Notes: a model not told the origin generated them from the sequence alone. A DNA stretch of 21,675 nt from Cognatazoarcus sp050305135 (GCA_050305135.1 JBNLET010000270.1:1-21675), one strand, 5' to 3'. Shown: positions 7,052 through 14,080, counted from the first letter of the stretch. Numbers and translations are program-made.

Positions 7052-8068
7052 CTAGGCTTCGAGGCCGCCGGGCGCATCCCGCCCGGTGGTGAAACGCTGC
7101 CGGTAGGCCCCCATCGAGACGCCGAAACGCCTGCGGAACATTTTCGCCAGGTAGCCCGCATCCGGCACGCCGACCTCGTCGGCGATGACGCCGAAGCCGT
7201 GGCTGGAGTTCGCCAGGCGCCAGGCCACGTGCTTGAGCCGCATCTCGCGCCAGTATTCGCGCGCGGTCATGCCCAGGCCGTCGCGGAACAGGCGGTCCAG
7301 CTGGCGGCGGCTGATGCCGACCCGGCGGGCGATCTCCTCGGCCGTCGCGCTGCCGGCCAGCAGGTGGCGCATCAGCGCGACGGCGCGGTCCACGTGGCGT
7401 CCACGCGGCGCCTCGACGGCGCGCGACTTGAGTTCGTGCGCTTCGCTGCGGGGCTCGTCCACCAGCATGTCGGCTAGCCCCTTCAGCGCCCGGGTGCGCC
7501 CGCAGGCGCGGGACAGGAGTTCGACGGCCAGCTCGATCGCGGCGCTGCCGCCCGGGCACGAGATCCGGTTGCCGTCGAGGCAGTAGAGCTGTCCGCTGGC
7601 CACCCGGAGGCGGGGATAGGCGGCGCGGAATTCCGCCTCGTGGCGCCAGTGCACCGCGACCCGGCGGCCGGCCAGCAGGCCGCAGGCGGCGAACAGGAAG
7701 CTGGCGTTGTCGATGCAGACCAGTTTCAGGCCGCGGCCGGCGGCCCGGTGCAGCAGCGGACCGTAGCGCCCGGCCAGGGCCGCCATCGCGCTCGCACGGC
7801 GCCCGCCGAACACGACCAGGTAGTCGTAGTCGGACCAGTTCACGTCATCGGCGCCGATCCCGGCCGCGACCGCCACGCCGCTGCTCGATTCGACCTGGCC
7901 GGCCTCGAGGCCGAGGATCTGCCAGCTGCAGTAGCGCTGGCGGCTGTAGTCCTCCTCGTCGGCACTGAAGCGCAGCTTGTCGAGAAAGCCGCCGAACGGC
8001 AGCAGCGTAAATTCCGGCAGCGGCAGCAGCAGGAAGCGGACGTCGGGCGGCGGGGTCGAGGCAGGCAT
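7052..8068 (-). CDS. GlxA-family transcriptional regulator (DJ-1/PfpI domain plus AraC HTH)
   Basis: A 338-residue regulator. Residues 11-185 form a DJ-1/PfpI (class I glutamine amidotransferase-like) domain, including VCIDNASFLFAACGLLAGRR with Cys118 near the nucleophile elbow and the VAVHW motif typical of GlxA, CdhR, GbdR and ArgR-like regulators. Residues 225-326 are a double AraC-type helix-turn-helix (AEEIARRVGISRRQLDRLFRD, then VIADEVGVPDAGYLAKMFRRRFGVSMGAYRQRF). Members of this family sense amino acids or quaternary amines through the N-terminal domain. The gene is divergent from a LysE/RhtB exporter, which it probably controls. ATG at 8068 is chosen; a TTG at 8083 would add five residues. 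Its likely -10 is TAAAAT (plus-strand 8105-8110), between the two halves of the inverted repeat at 8088-8127. Confidence 0.9.
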   Translation of the reverse strand: MPASTPPPDVRFLLLPLPEFTLLPFGGFLDKLRFSADEEDYSRQRYCSWQILGLEAGQVESSSGVAVAAGIGADDVNWSDYDYLVVFGGRRASAMAALAGRYGPLLHRAAGRGLKLVCIDNASFLFAACGLLAGRRVAVHWRHEAEFRAAYPRLRVASGQLYCLDGNRISCPGGSAAIELAVELLSRACGRTRALKGLADMLVDEPRSEAHELKSRAVEAPRGRHVDRAVALMRHLLAGSATAEEIARRVGISRRQLDRLFRDGLGMTAREYWREMRLKHVAWRLANSSHGFGVIADEVGVPDAGYLAKMFRRRFGVSMGAYRQRFTTGRDAPGGLEA

Positions 8069-8087
8069 CGGCGTGATGTCCAATTCT

Positions 8088-8127
8088 GGCCTGTTGACGT
8101 CCAGATTTTACCTCTCGGCAACAGGCC
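8088..8127. promoter_or_regulatory. Inverted repeat in the glxA-like/lysE-like divergent promoter, candidate operator
   Basis: GGCCTGTTG (8088-8096) and CAACAGGCC (8119-8127) are perfect 9-bp inverted arms, centres 31 bp apart, about three helical turns. The left arm is close to the predicted start of the regulator transcript. The right arm falls in the spacer just upstream of the exporter's -10. Binding here by the GlxA-type regulator would couple autoregulation to control of the exporter. The repeat is seen; the binding protein is inferred. Confidence 0.5.
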
Positions 8128-8134
8128 CGGCCTC

Positions 8135-8140
8135 TACACT
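8135..8140 (+). promoter_or_regulatory. Candidate -10 element of the LysE-type exporter gene
   Basis: TACACT lies 29 bases before the exporter ATG. The -35 position 17 bp upstream (CTCTCG) has no match to TTGACA, which fits a promoter needing an activator. A TTGACG at 8094-8099 is too far upstream to serve as -35. Confidence 0.35.
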
Positions 8141-8168
8141 GTGCGGGCACCCTGATGGAGCGACGCGC

Positions 8169-8780
8169 ATGGCCCTGCAGACCTGGCTGATCTACCTGAC
8201 CGCGACCATCGGCCTGGCGCTGACGCCCGGCCCGAACAGCCTGCTGGCGCTGACCCACGGCGCGCTCTACGGCGCCGGCCGGACGCTGTTCACGATCACC
8301 GGCGGCGTGGCCGGCTTCGCCTGCCTGATCGCGCTGGCGATGCTCGGCCTGGGCGCGCTGCTGGAGGTGTCGACGACCGCGCTGCTGGTGCTGAAGCTGA
8401 TCGGTGGCGCCTACCTGCTGTGGCTCGGCGTGCAGCTCTGGCGCTCGCCGGCCTTGCGGTTGGAACGAGCCGGCGGCGCCGTCGCGCCGCGGGCGGGCCG
8501 GCTTTGCCGCCAGGGTTTCATGTCGGCGGTGTCGAACCCGAAGGTGCTGCTGTTCTACGGCGCCTTCCTGCCGCAGTTCATCGATCCGCAACAGCCCCTG
8601 CTCGGCCAGTTCGTGGTCATGGCGGCGACCTTCGGCGCGGTCGAGTTCCTCGTCGAATACCTGCTGGCGCGGCTGGCCTGCCGCATCCGCCCGTGGCTGG
8701 AGCGCAGCGGGCGCGGCTTCAACCGCTGCTGCGGCGCGCTGTTCGGCTTGATCGGCGTGGCCTTGCCGCTGACGCGATAA
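8169..8780 (+). CDS. LysE/RhtB-family amino acid exporter
   Basis: A 203-residue inner-membrane exporter with about six hydrophobic segments. It has the family signature TPGPN at 19-23 in the first segment, G-LYGAGRTL after it, the ALLVLKLIGGAYLLWLGVQLWR block (71-92) and the SNPK motif (122-125) followed by VLLFYGAFLPQFI. RhtB-type proteins export homoserine, threonine, leucine or similar small molecules by proton exchange; the substrate here cannot be read. The start at 8169 has GGAG at 8156-8159. Its divergent neighbour is a GlxA-type regulator with a shared operator-like repeat, so expression is probably induced by the exported compound. Its end lies 13 bases from the stop of the opposing mandelate racemase homologue. 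Confidence 0.93.
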   Translation: MALQTWLIYLTATIGLALTPGPNSLLALTHGALYGAGRTLFTITGGVAGFACLIALAMLGLGALLEVSTTALLVLKLIGGAYLLWLGVQLWRSPALRLERAGGAVAPRAGRLCRQGFMSAVSNPKVLLFYGAFLPQFIDPQQPLLGQFVVMAATFGAVEFLVEYLLARLACRIRPWLERSGRGFNRCCGALFGLIGVALPLTR

Positions 8781-8793
8781 CGGACGGCAGGCG

Positions 8794-9876
8794 TCAGACC
8801 TGGTAGCGGGCGACGGCCGCCTCGTCCCACTCGATGCCCGAGCCGGGGCGCTCGCCGGGGACGGCGCAGCCGTCCACCACCCGCAGCGGCTCGGCCAGCA
8901 CCGGGTTGAACCATTCGGCGTACTCGAGCCAGTGGGCGGTCGGCGTCACGCACAGCAGCTGCGTGCTGACCTCGATGAACAGGTGGTTCGACAGCCGGAT
9001 GCCGTGGGCGGCGCCCAGCGCGGCCGCCTCCCGCCAGCCGCTGACGCCGCCGATCTTCATCACGTCCGGCATCATCAGGTCGCAGGCCGAGGCCTCGATC
9101 GCGTGGCGCATCTCGAGCGGCCCCCACCAGTTCTCGCCGCACTGGATCGGCGTCGCGAGTTCGCGCGCCACCCGCGCGTGGCCGGCGTGGTCGTGCGCCA
9201 GCGTCGGCTCCTCGATCCAGGCCAGGCCGAATTCCTCCAGCCGGCGCCCTCGTTCGACCGCTTCGGTCGGTGTGAGCGATTGGTTGTAGTCCACCATCAC
9301 CGCCACCTCGTCGCCGACGGCGCGGCGGATCGCGCGCACCACGGCGACGTCCTCGGCCACGCTCGGGTAGCCAATCTTGGCCTTGACGCCCCGGAAGCCG
9401 CGTTCGGCCCATTCCGCCGCGCCGCGCGCCGAGCCTTCCTCGCCGTCGAAGCCGACCGCGCCGTAGGCCGGAATCGGCCGCGGCGCGCCGCCGAGCAGGC
9501 GCAGCAGCGGCAGGCCGCTGGCGCGCGCCAGCGCGTCCCAGGCCGCCATGTCCACGGCCGCCATCGCGATGCCGGTCAGCCCCTGCGGGCCGAGCAGCCG
9601 GAAGCGCTGCGCCAGCAGCTGCCGGATCGCCAGCGGCGCCAGCGGCTGGCCTGCGATCATCCGGCCGAGCGACTCGACCAGTAGCGCGACCGGCTGCAGC
9701 GCCAGCGCCGCGTAGCAGAACACGTAGCCGTGCCCGGTCACGCCGTCGTCGGTGGTGAGGTCCACCAGCACCAGCGGCGACGCCTGGATCACGCCGCTGG
9801 CGGTGCGGTGCGGCTGCGCCATCGGCACCTCGACCGCGCGCACGCGCAGTTCGCGGATCGTCGGGGGCTTGTCCAT
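8794..9876 (-). CDS. Mandelate racemase or close relative, enolase superfamily
   Basis: This 360-residue protein aligns along its whole length with Pseudomonas putida mandelate racemase (359 residues), recalled from memory, with an offset of one. All catalytic residues are present: Lys165 and Lys167 (KAKIGYP), metal ligands Asp196 (VDYNQSL), Glu222 (IEEPT) and Glu248 (GENWWGP), Asp271 (PDVMKIGG) paired with general base His298 (SNHLF), and Glu318 (AHWLE). Asn198 is kept too. The 20s substrate loop (QPHRTASGVIQAS) differs from that of P. putida, so a related alpha-hydroxy acid or a sugar acid may be the substrate. ATG 9876 has GGAGG five bases upstream; ATG 9888 is an alternative. The gene is divergent from a TetR regulator. 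No mandelate dehydrogenase, benzoylformate decarboxylase or aldehyde dehydrogenase gene lies nearby. Confidence 0.88.
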   Translation of the reverse strand: MDKPPTIRELRVRAVEVPMAQPHRTASGVIQASPLVLVDLTTDDGVTGHGYVFCYAALALQPVALLVESLGRMIAGQPLAPLAIRQLLAQRFRLLGPQGLTGIAMAAVDMAAWDALARASGLPLLRLLGGAPRPIPAYGAVGFDGEEGSARGAAEWAERGFRGVKAKIGYPSVAEDVAVVRAIRRAVGDEVAVMVDYNQSLTPTEAVERGRRLEEFGLAWIEEPTLAHDHAGHARVARELATPIQCGENWWGPLEMRHAIEASACDLMMPDVMKIGGVSGWREAAALGAAHGIRLSNHLFIEVSTQLLCVTPTAHWLEYAEWFNPVLAEPLRVVDGCAVPGERPGSGIEWDEAAVARYQV

Positions 9877-9896
9877 GCTGGCCTCCATCTGGCCGG

Positions 9897-9910
9897 GCGC
9901 CGGTCGGCGC
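9897..9910. promoter_or_regulatory. Perfect inverted repeat downstream of the racemase promoter, candidate TetR operator
   Basis: GCGCCG-GT-CGGCGC, a 14-bp symmetric sequence 20 bases before the racemase ATG, just past its proposed start of transcription. Its size suits a TetR dimer. Such G/C palindromes also arise by chance in GC-rich DNA. Confidence 0.3.
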
Positions 9911-9919
9911 GACGATTCC

Positions 9920-9948
9920 AATCTAAGAAGCGTGCCGCGGGAAGTACA
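9920..9948 (-). promoter_or_regulatory. Weak sigma70-like promoter candidate for the racemase gene
   Basis: On the minus strand TGTACT (9948-9943) and TAGATT (9925-9920) are separated by 17 bp. The -10 is moderate and the -35 matches at three of six positions. It would give a leader of about 37 bases. Confidence 0.25.
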
Positions 9949-9957
9949 CTCACTCGT

Positions 9958-9967
9958 CGGTATACCG
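9958..9967. promoter_or_regulatory. CGGTATACCG palindrome, candidate autoregulatory operator
   Basis: A perfect 10-bp palindrome with an AT centre, directly before the AGGAG (9971-9975) of the TetR gene and about 50 bases from the G/C repeat at 9897-9910. The position suits self-repression by the TetR protein. Confidence 0.3.
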
Positions 9968-9985
9968 CAAAGGAGAACGCGCCCG

Positions 9986-10564
9986 ATGCGTCCCCGCGCA
10001 AGCGACACCCGCCAGCGCATCCTCGACGGCGCCTACCGCCTGTTCTACGAGTCCGGCTTCGCCCGCGCCGGCATGGATGCCATCGCCGCGGCGGCCGGCA
10101 TCACCAAGCGCTCGCTCTACCAGCACTTCGACAGCAAGGACAGCCTGCTGGCGGCGGTGATGGCGCAGCAGCACGACCTGGTGCTGGCGCGGATCCGGCA
10201 ATGGATCGAGAGCGATACCGACAGCCCGCGGGCGATGGTCGAGGCCTTGTTCGACCATCTGGCGCGCTGGGCCGCCTCGCCCGGCTGGCGCGGCGCCGGT
10301 TTCAGCCGCGCCGCGCTCGAGTTCGCCGACCTGCCCGGTCACCCGGCGCGGCGCGCCGCCCGGCGGCACAAGCGCGCGGTCGAGGACAGCCTGCGCGAAG
10401 CGCTGGCGCGGCGCGGCTGCCCGGCAGCCGAGGTACTGGCGCAGGAGCTGATGCTGCTGATCGAGGGCAGCCTGAACCTGGTGCTGATCCACGGCCAACA
10501 GGACTACCTCGCCGCGGCGGCGCAGGCCGCGCTCGTGCTGACCGAGCGGCATGGCACAGCCTGA
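9986..10564 (+). CDS. TetR/AcrR-family transcriptional regulator
   Basis: A 192-residue one-component repressor. The N-terminal helix-turn-helix (about 8-54) is unmistakable: TRQRILDGAYRLFYESGF, then MDAIAAAAGITKRSLYQHFDSKDSLLAAV. The rest is the all-helical ligand and dimer domain, with RAMVEALFDHLARWAASPGWRGAGFSRAALEF and ELMLLIEGSLNLVLIHG, similar to common proteobacterial TetR proteins of unknown ligand. AGGAG at 9971-9975 supports ATG 9986. It is divergent from the mandelate racemase homologue with 109 bases between the start codons, and two palindromes lie in that gap. The racemase gene is therefore the most likely target. Confidence 0.93.
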   Translation: MRPRASDTRQRILDGAYRLFYESGFARAGMDAIAAAAGITKRSLYQHFDSKDSLLAAVMAQQHDLVLARIRQWIESDTDSPRAMVEALFDHLARWAASPGWRGAGFSRAALEFADLPGHPARRAARRHKRAVEDSLREALARRGCPAAEVLAQELMLLIEGSLNLVLIHGQQDYLAAAAQAALVLTERHGTA

Positions 10565-10681
10565 CGCGGCCACCGTCCGGATTCGGCGCAGCGCACCGCC
10601 CGGCCATGTCGAATCCGCGCCGCGCCGTTCGACGCTTGCTTAAGGGACCACGGCGTGGCCCGCCACAACGGAGAGTTCGAA

Positions 10682-11122
10682 ATGAGTACCGTCAACCTGC
10701 ATCGTGTCATCCGCTGCCAGCCCGAGCGCCTCTTCCAGGCCTTCATCGATCCCGAAGCGATGTGCAAGTGGCTGCCGCCGCATGGCTTTACCGCTGTCGT
10801 GCACGAAATGGACGCACGCGAGGGCGGCGGCTACAAGATGTCCTTCACGAACTTCTCGAGCGGCAAGCGCCACAGTTTCGGCGGCCGCTATCTGGCGCTG
10901 CGTCCGGGCGAGCTGCTGCGCTACACCGATGCCTTCGACGATCCTGCCCTGCCCGGCGAGATGGTGACGACGCTGCGCTTCGCGCCGGTCTCCTGCGGCA
11001 CCGAGCTGAAGATCGAGCAGAGCGGCATCCCGGACGCGATTCCGGTCGAAGCCTGCTACCTGGGCTGGCAGGAGTCGCTGTCGCTGCTGGCGCTGCTGGT
11101 CGAGGCGGAGATTCCCGACTGA
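10682..11122 (+). CDS. SRPBCC (AHSA1/CalC-type) domain protein
   Basis: This 146-residue protein is a single START-like/AHSA1 hydrophobic-pocket domain. It opens with LHRVIRCQPERLFQAFIDPEAMCKWLPP, the typical first strand, helices and W of AHSA1-like proteins. It continues with the GGGYKMSF strand, GGRYLALRPGELLRYTDAFD and MVTTLRFAPVSCGTELKIEQSGIP, and ends in the long helix CYLGWQESLSLLALLVEAE. These proteins bind small hydrophobic ligands; some act with ArsR regulators or in stress responses, and most have no assigned function. GGAGA at 10670-10674 supports ATG 10682. It lies between the TetR gene and the phenylalanine hydroxylase gene, with 117 and 86 bases on either side, so shared transcription is possible but not shown. 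The flanking gaps hold nothing clear. Confidence 0.88.
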   Translation: MSTVNLHRVIRCQPERLFQAFIDPEAMCKWLPPHGFTAVVHEMDAREGGGYKMSFTNFSSGKRHSFGGRYLALRPGELLRYTDAFDDPALPGEMVTTLRFAPVSCGTELKIEQSGIPDAIPVEACYLGWQESLSLLALLVEAEIPD

Positions 11123-11208
11123 GGCGAGCCGAACCGGTCGCCGCCGCCCGCGGTCCAAACGCCAGCACCGCGCCACCATTGCGGCGGCGGACGACGGGGG
11201 GAGCCATC

Positions 11209-12102
11209 ATGCGCGAGGCCACGAGCGGAAGGATCAAGCACGGCGCAGCCGCCGGCGAGGCGAACCGGCCCGAGCGCGCGGACTGGACCGTCGAGCAGGG
11301 CTGGGAGCACTACGGCGCGGCCGAGCACGGCGTCTGGAAGACCTTGTTCGAGCGGCAGACCAGCTTGCTGCCCGGCCGCGTCTGCGACGAATTCGCCGAC
11401 GGCATGGCCCGGCTGCCGATCGCTGCCGACCGGATTCCCGATTTCCGGCGCCTGTCCGAGGTGCTGATGCGGCGCACCGGCTGGCAGGTCGTCGCGGTGC
11501 CGGGCCTGGTGCCCGACGAGGTGTTCTTCGAGCACCTCGCCAATCGCCGCTTTCCGGCCGGCAACTTCATCCGCAAGCCGAACGAGCTGGACTACCTGGA
11601 GGAGCCGGACGTCTTCCACGACGTCTTCGGCCACGTGCCGATGCTGATGAATCGGACCCTCGCCGACTACCTGCAGGCCTACGGTGCCGGCGGACTGCGC
11701 GCGCTGCGGCTCGGCGTGCTGCCCAGGCTCGCGCGGGTCTATTGGTTCACGGTCGAGTTCGGCCTGGTGCGCCAGCACGGCGGCCTGCGCATCTACGGTG
11801 CCGGCATCGCCTCGTCCTTCACCGAGAGCGTGTTCAGCCTCGACGATCCGTCGCCGAACCGCATCGTCTTCGATCTGGAGCGGGTCATGCGCACCAACTA
11901 CCGCATCGACGACTTCCAGGAGACCTACTTCGTGCTGCAGGACTTCGAGCAGTTGCTCGAACTGGCGCGGATCGATTTCGCGCCGAGCTATGCACGCGTC
12001 GAAGGGCTGCCGGAGTTCCAGCCGGGCGACGTGCTGCCGGGCGACACGGTGATCCAGCGCGGCAGCGGACGCTACCACCGGGCCAGGCGCCGGCAGGCCT
12101 GA
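11209..12102 (+). CDS. phhA: Phenylalanine 4-monooxygenase, pterin-dependent
   Basis: A 297-residue monomer-type bacterial phenylalanine hydroxylase that converts L-phenylalanine to L-tyrosine with tetrahydropterin, O2 and non-haem iron. The iron-binding 2-His-1-Glu triad is complete: His137 and His142 in DVFHDVFGHVP and Glu183 in WFTVEFGLV, one less than the numbering in Chromobacterium violaceum. Other family blocks are FIRKPNELDYLEEPD before the histidines, IYGAGIASSFTES, and the tail motif DDFQETYFVLQDFEQL. GGGGGGAG directly upstream fixes ATG 11209. No regulatory ACT domain is present, as is normal for bacteria. The usual partner phhB (pterin carbinolamine dehydratase) is not next to it. 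It is preceded by the SRPBCC gene and convergent with a LysR gene. Confidence 0.95.
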   Translation: MREATSGRIKHGAAAGEANRPERADWTVEQGWEHYGAAEHGVWKTLFERQTSLLPGRVCDEFADGMARLPIAADRIPDFRRLSEVLMRRTGWQVVAVPGLVPDEVFFEHLANRRFPAGNFIRKPNELDYLEEPDVFHDVFGHVPMLMNRTLADYLQAYGAGGLRALRLGVLPRLARVYWFTVEFGLVRQHGGLRIYGAGIASSFTESVFSLDDPSPNRIVFDLERVMRTNYRIDDFQETYFVLQDFEQLLELARIDFAPSYARVEGLPEFQPGDVLPGDTVIQRGSGRYHRARRRQA

Positions 12103-12105
12103 AGC

Positions 12106-12127
12106 GGCCCGCCGGCCGGCGCGGGCC
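12106..12127 (+). terminator. Hairpin after phhA, possible terminator between convergent genes
   Basis: GGCCCGC (12106-12112) and GCGGGCC (12121-12127) pair perfectly around an 8-base loop, three bases after the phhA stop. Only TT follows, so it is a weak intrinsic terminator candidate. Confidence 0.35.
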
Positions 12128-12143
12128 TTGCCGGACGTCCGCC

Positions 12144-13049
12144 TCAGGCCGCCTCGAGCCGGCCGCGGCAATGCTCGACGAAGGCCCGCGCGTTGACCGG
12201 CGGATGGCGGCCGGGCGGATAGACCGCATAGATGCCGCCGCGCGGCAAGGACCACTCCGGCAGCACGCGCTGCAGCCGGCCGCTGCCGAGCGCATCACCC
12301 AGGATATGCAGAGCCAACACCGACAGGCCGGCACCGCTGCTGAGCAGCGCCCGCAGCACGGCCGGCGAGTCGGTCTGCAGCCGGCCGCCGAGCCGCAACA
12401 CTTCCTGCTCGCCGTTCGGCCCGGAGAAGCGCCAGGTGCGGGGTGCCGGCAGCAGCGACAGCGCGACCCAGGCGTGCTGCGCGAGTTCGCGCGGATGGCG
12501 GGGCGTGCCATGCGTCCTCAGGTAGGCCGGCGAGGCCACCACGCATTGCTCGAATTCGCCCAGCTTGACCGCCCGCATCGACGAGTCGCGCAGCCAGCCG
12601 ACGCGAAAGCTCACGTCGATCCCCTCGGCCACCATGTCGGCGACCCGGTCGCTGGCGCACAGCGTGATGTTGAGCGCCGGGTGCAGCGCCGCGAAGCCGG
12701 TCACCAGCGGCGCCAGCACCTGTTCGGCATGATCGACCGAGGCGCCGATCTTGAGCGTGCCCGACAGCGCCGCCTGCGCGCTACCGAGCTCGCCGACGGC
12801 CTGCTCGAGTTCGGCCAGCGCCGGCCTGCAGCGCTCGTACAGCCGGCGGCCGGCCTCGGTCGCCGCCACGCGCCGGGTGGTGCGGACGAACAGCGTCAGG
12901 CCCAGCGCCGCTTCCAGCCGCTGCAACTCGATGCTGACCTTGTTCTTGGCCACGCCGAGCCGCTCGGCCGCGGCGGTGATGCCACCGGCCTCCATCACTT
13001 CGATGAAGATCGCGAGGCCGTTCAGGTCGGTGGGCAGCTTGGCGGACAT
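12144..13049 (-). CDS. LysR-family transcriptional regulator
   Basis: A 301-residue LysR regulator of the CrgA/DhcR-like subgroup. The winged helix-turn-helix is at about 8-67 (FIEVMEAGGITAAAERLGVAKNKVSIELQRLEAALGLTLFVRTTRRVAATEAG by blocks). The effector-binding domain starts near residue 90 with GTLKIGASVDHAEQVLAPLV and includes VSFRVGWLRDSSM and CVVASPAYLRTHG. It is divergent from an NAD(P)-binding oxidoreductase gene with a 111-base AT-rich gap containing a T-N11-A box, so that gene is the likely target. The Shine-Dalgarno before ATG 13049 is poor, but the HTH begins normally from this start. Its effector is unknown. Confidence 0.93.
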   Translation of the reverse strand: MSAKLPTDLNGLAIFIEVMEAGGITAAAERLGVAKNKVSIELQRLEAALGLTLFVRTTRRVAATEAGRRLYERCRPALAELEQAVGELGSAQAALSGTLKIGASVDHAEQVLAPLVTGFAALHPALNITLCASDRVADMVAEGIDVSFRVGWLRDSSMRAVKLGEFEQCVVASPAYLRTHGTPRHPRELAQHAWVALSLLPAPRTWRFSGPNGEQEVLRLGGRLQTDSPAVLRALLSSGAGLSVLALHILGDALGSGRLQRVLPEWSLPRGGIYAVYPPGRHPPVNARAFVEHCRGRLEAA

Positions 13050-13067
13050 GGCGGAAACTGTACCTGT

Positions 13068-13082
13068 TTCAATAACACTGAA
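13068..13082. promoter_or_regulatory. LysR-type T-N11-A box
   Basis: TTCAATAACACTGAA: dyad arms TTCA and TGAA with a 7-base centre, satisfying T-N11-A (T13069, A13081). It lies in the gap between the LysR gene and its divergent oxidoreductase gene, in a stretch (about 13060-13110) much richer in A/T than the rest of the window. LysR proteins typically bind such boxes at divergent promoters. Confidence 0.5.
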
Positions 13083-13160
13083 TACTCCATTAGCCAGTTT
13101 ATCCGGACAATCTCTCGCGCAACAATGGCGCCGCACACCCCGATCGACAGGAGAAGACTC

Positions 13161-13841
13161 ATGAACATCGTTCTTATCGGCGCCAGCGGATTCATCGGTT
13201 CCGCGCTGCGCCAGGAAGCCCTCGCCCGCGACCACCGGGTCACCGCCGTGGTCTCCGATCCCTCCCGCCTGCCGTCCGAACCGGGCCTGACGGCCGTCCG
13301 GCTCGACGTCCTCGACAGCGAGCGGCTGAGCGCCGAGCTGCGCGGCAAGGACGCCGTCGTCAGCGCCTTCAGCGGCCACGCGCAGCAGGACGTGCGCGGC
13401 TACTACCTGCAGGGCCTGCGCTCGATCATCGGCGCGGCCAGGGCGGCAGGCATCCGCCTGCTGCTGGTCGGCGGCGCCGGCAGCCTGGAGGTGGCGCCCG
13501 GCAAGCAGCTGCTGGACACGCCGGAGTTCCCGGCGCAGTGGAAGGCATCCGCCGAAGGCGCCCGCGATGCGCTGGGGCTGCTGCGCGCCGAGACCGAGCT
13601 GGAGTGGACCGTGCTGAGCCCCTCCGCGCTGATCGAGCCCGGCCCGCGCAGCGGCCGCTTCCGCCTCGGCGGCGACCAGTTGCTGGTCGGCGAGGACGGC
13701 CAGAGCCGCATCTCGACCGCCGACTACGCGGCCGCGATGATCGACGAACTGGAAAAACCGCAACACGCCCGTCGCCGCTTCACGGTCGGCTATGGAGGCA
13801 CGCGCGCCCGGCCCGCGCCGGGCACCGGCCGCCCCGGCTAG
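13161..13841 (+). CDS. NmrA/YwnB-like NAD(P)-binding oxidoreductase
   Basis: This 226-residue atypical short-chain dehydrogenase fold protein starts with the dinucleotide-binding motif MNIVLIGASGFIGSA (GxxGxxG at 7-13). It continues with VTAVVSDPSRLP and the RLDVLDSERL acidic strand, VVSAFSG, LLLVGGAGSLEVAPG and a C-terminal substrate half (WTVLSPSALIEPG, ISTADYAAAMIDELEKP). No YxxxK catalytic pair is visible, as in NmrA and YwnB-type proteins, which may sense NAD(P) redox state or reduce quinones or carbonyls. AGGAGAAG at 13149-13156 fixes ATG 13161 against an upstream in-frame ATG at 13125. It is controlled, most probably, by the divergent LysR gene. Its stop shares the CTAG tetranucleotide with the opposing gene. 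Confidence 0.88.
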   Translation: MNIVLIGASGFIGSALRQEALARDHRVTAVVSDPSRLPSEPGLTAVRLDVLDSERLSAELRGKDAVVSAFSGHAQQDVRGYYLQGLRSIIGAARAAGIRLLLVGGAGSLEVAPGKQLLDTPEFPAQWKASAEGARDALGLLRAETELEWTVLSPSALIEPGPRSGRFRLGGDQLLVGEDGQSRISTADYAAAMIDELEKPQHARRRFTVGYGGTRARPAPGTGRPG

Positions 13842-14080
13842 CGGCCCGGATCGGGCAGGCGGCGCACGCAGGGACGGGCGGCCGTGGCGTACTCGTGGAA
13901 CATGTCGTCGAGCCAGTCGGCCAGCGACGCCGCGGCGATGCCGTCCGGGATCACGATATCGTGGGCCGGACGGCGCTTGCCCTCGGCACCCAGCCAGTAG
14001 GCGCGCCAGCCGCGCCCCTCCCGCAGCACCTCGATCGGCCGGCCGAACAGGTCGAAGCGGTGGCGCTCGGGCTCAGCCAT
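13838..14080 (-). CDS. Small conserved-looking protein of unknown function
   Basis: An 80-residue cytoplasmic protein that I cannot place in a named family with certainty. It begins with a beta-rich part (RFDLFGRPIEVLREGRGWRAY), then GAEGKRRPAHDIVIPDGI, then a helical acidic part (LADWLDDMFHEYAT) and a basic tail. No signal peptide, membrane segment or cysteine pair is seen. The start at 14080 overlaps the end of the PNPOx-fold gene by 8 bases, so it is almost certainly translated as the second gene of a coupled pair. Its stop codon overlaps that of the convergent NmrA-like gene by 4 bases. Good coding character and the coupling make it real; its role is open. Confidence 0.75.
   Translation of the reverse strand: MAEPERHRFDLFGRPIEVLREGRGWRAYWLGAEGKRRPAHDIVIPDGIAAASLADWLDDMFHEYATAARPCVRRLPDPGR

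Noticed and set aside
13050..13766. Upstream extension of the LysR reading frame to 540 residues
   Set aside because: The extra part runs antisense through the NmrA-like gene and has no recognisable fold. The HTH begins at 13049.
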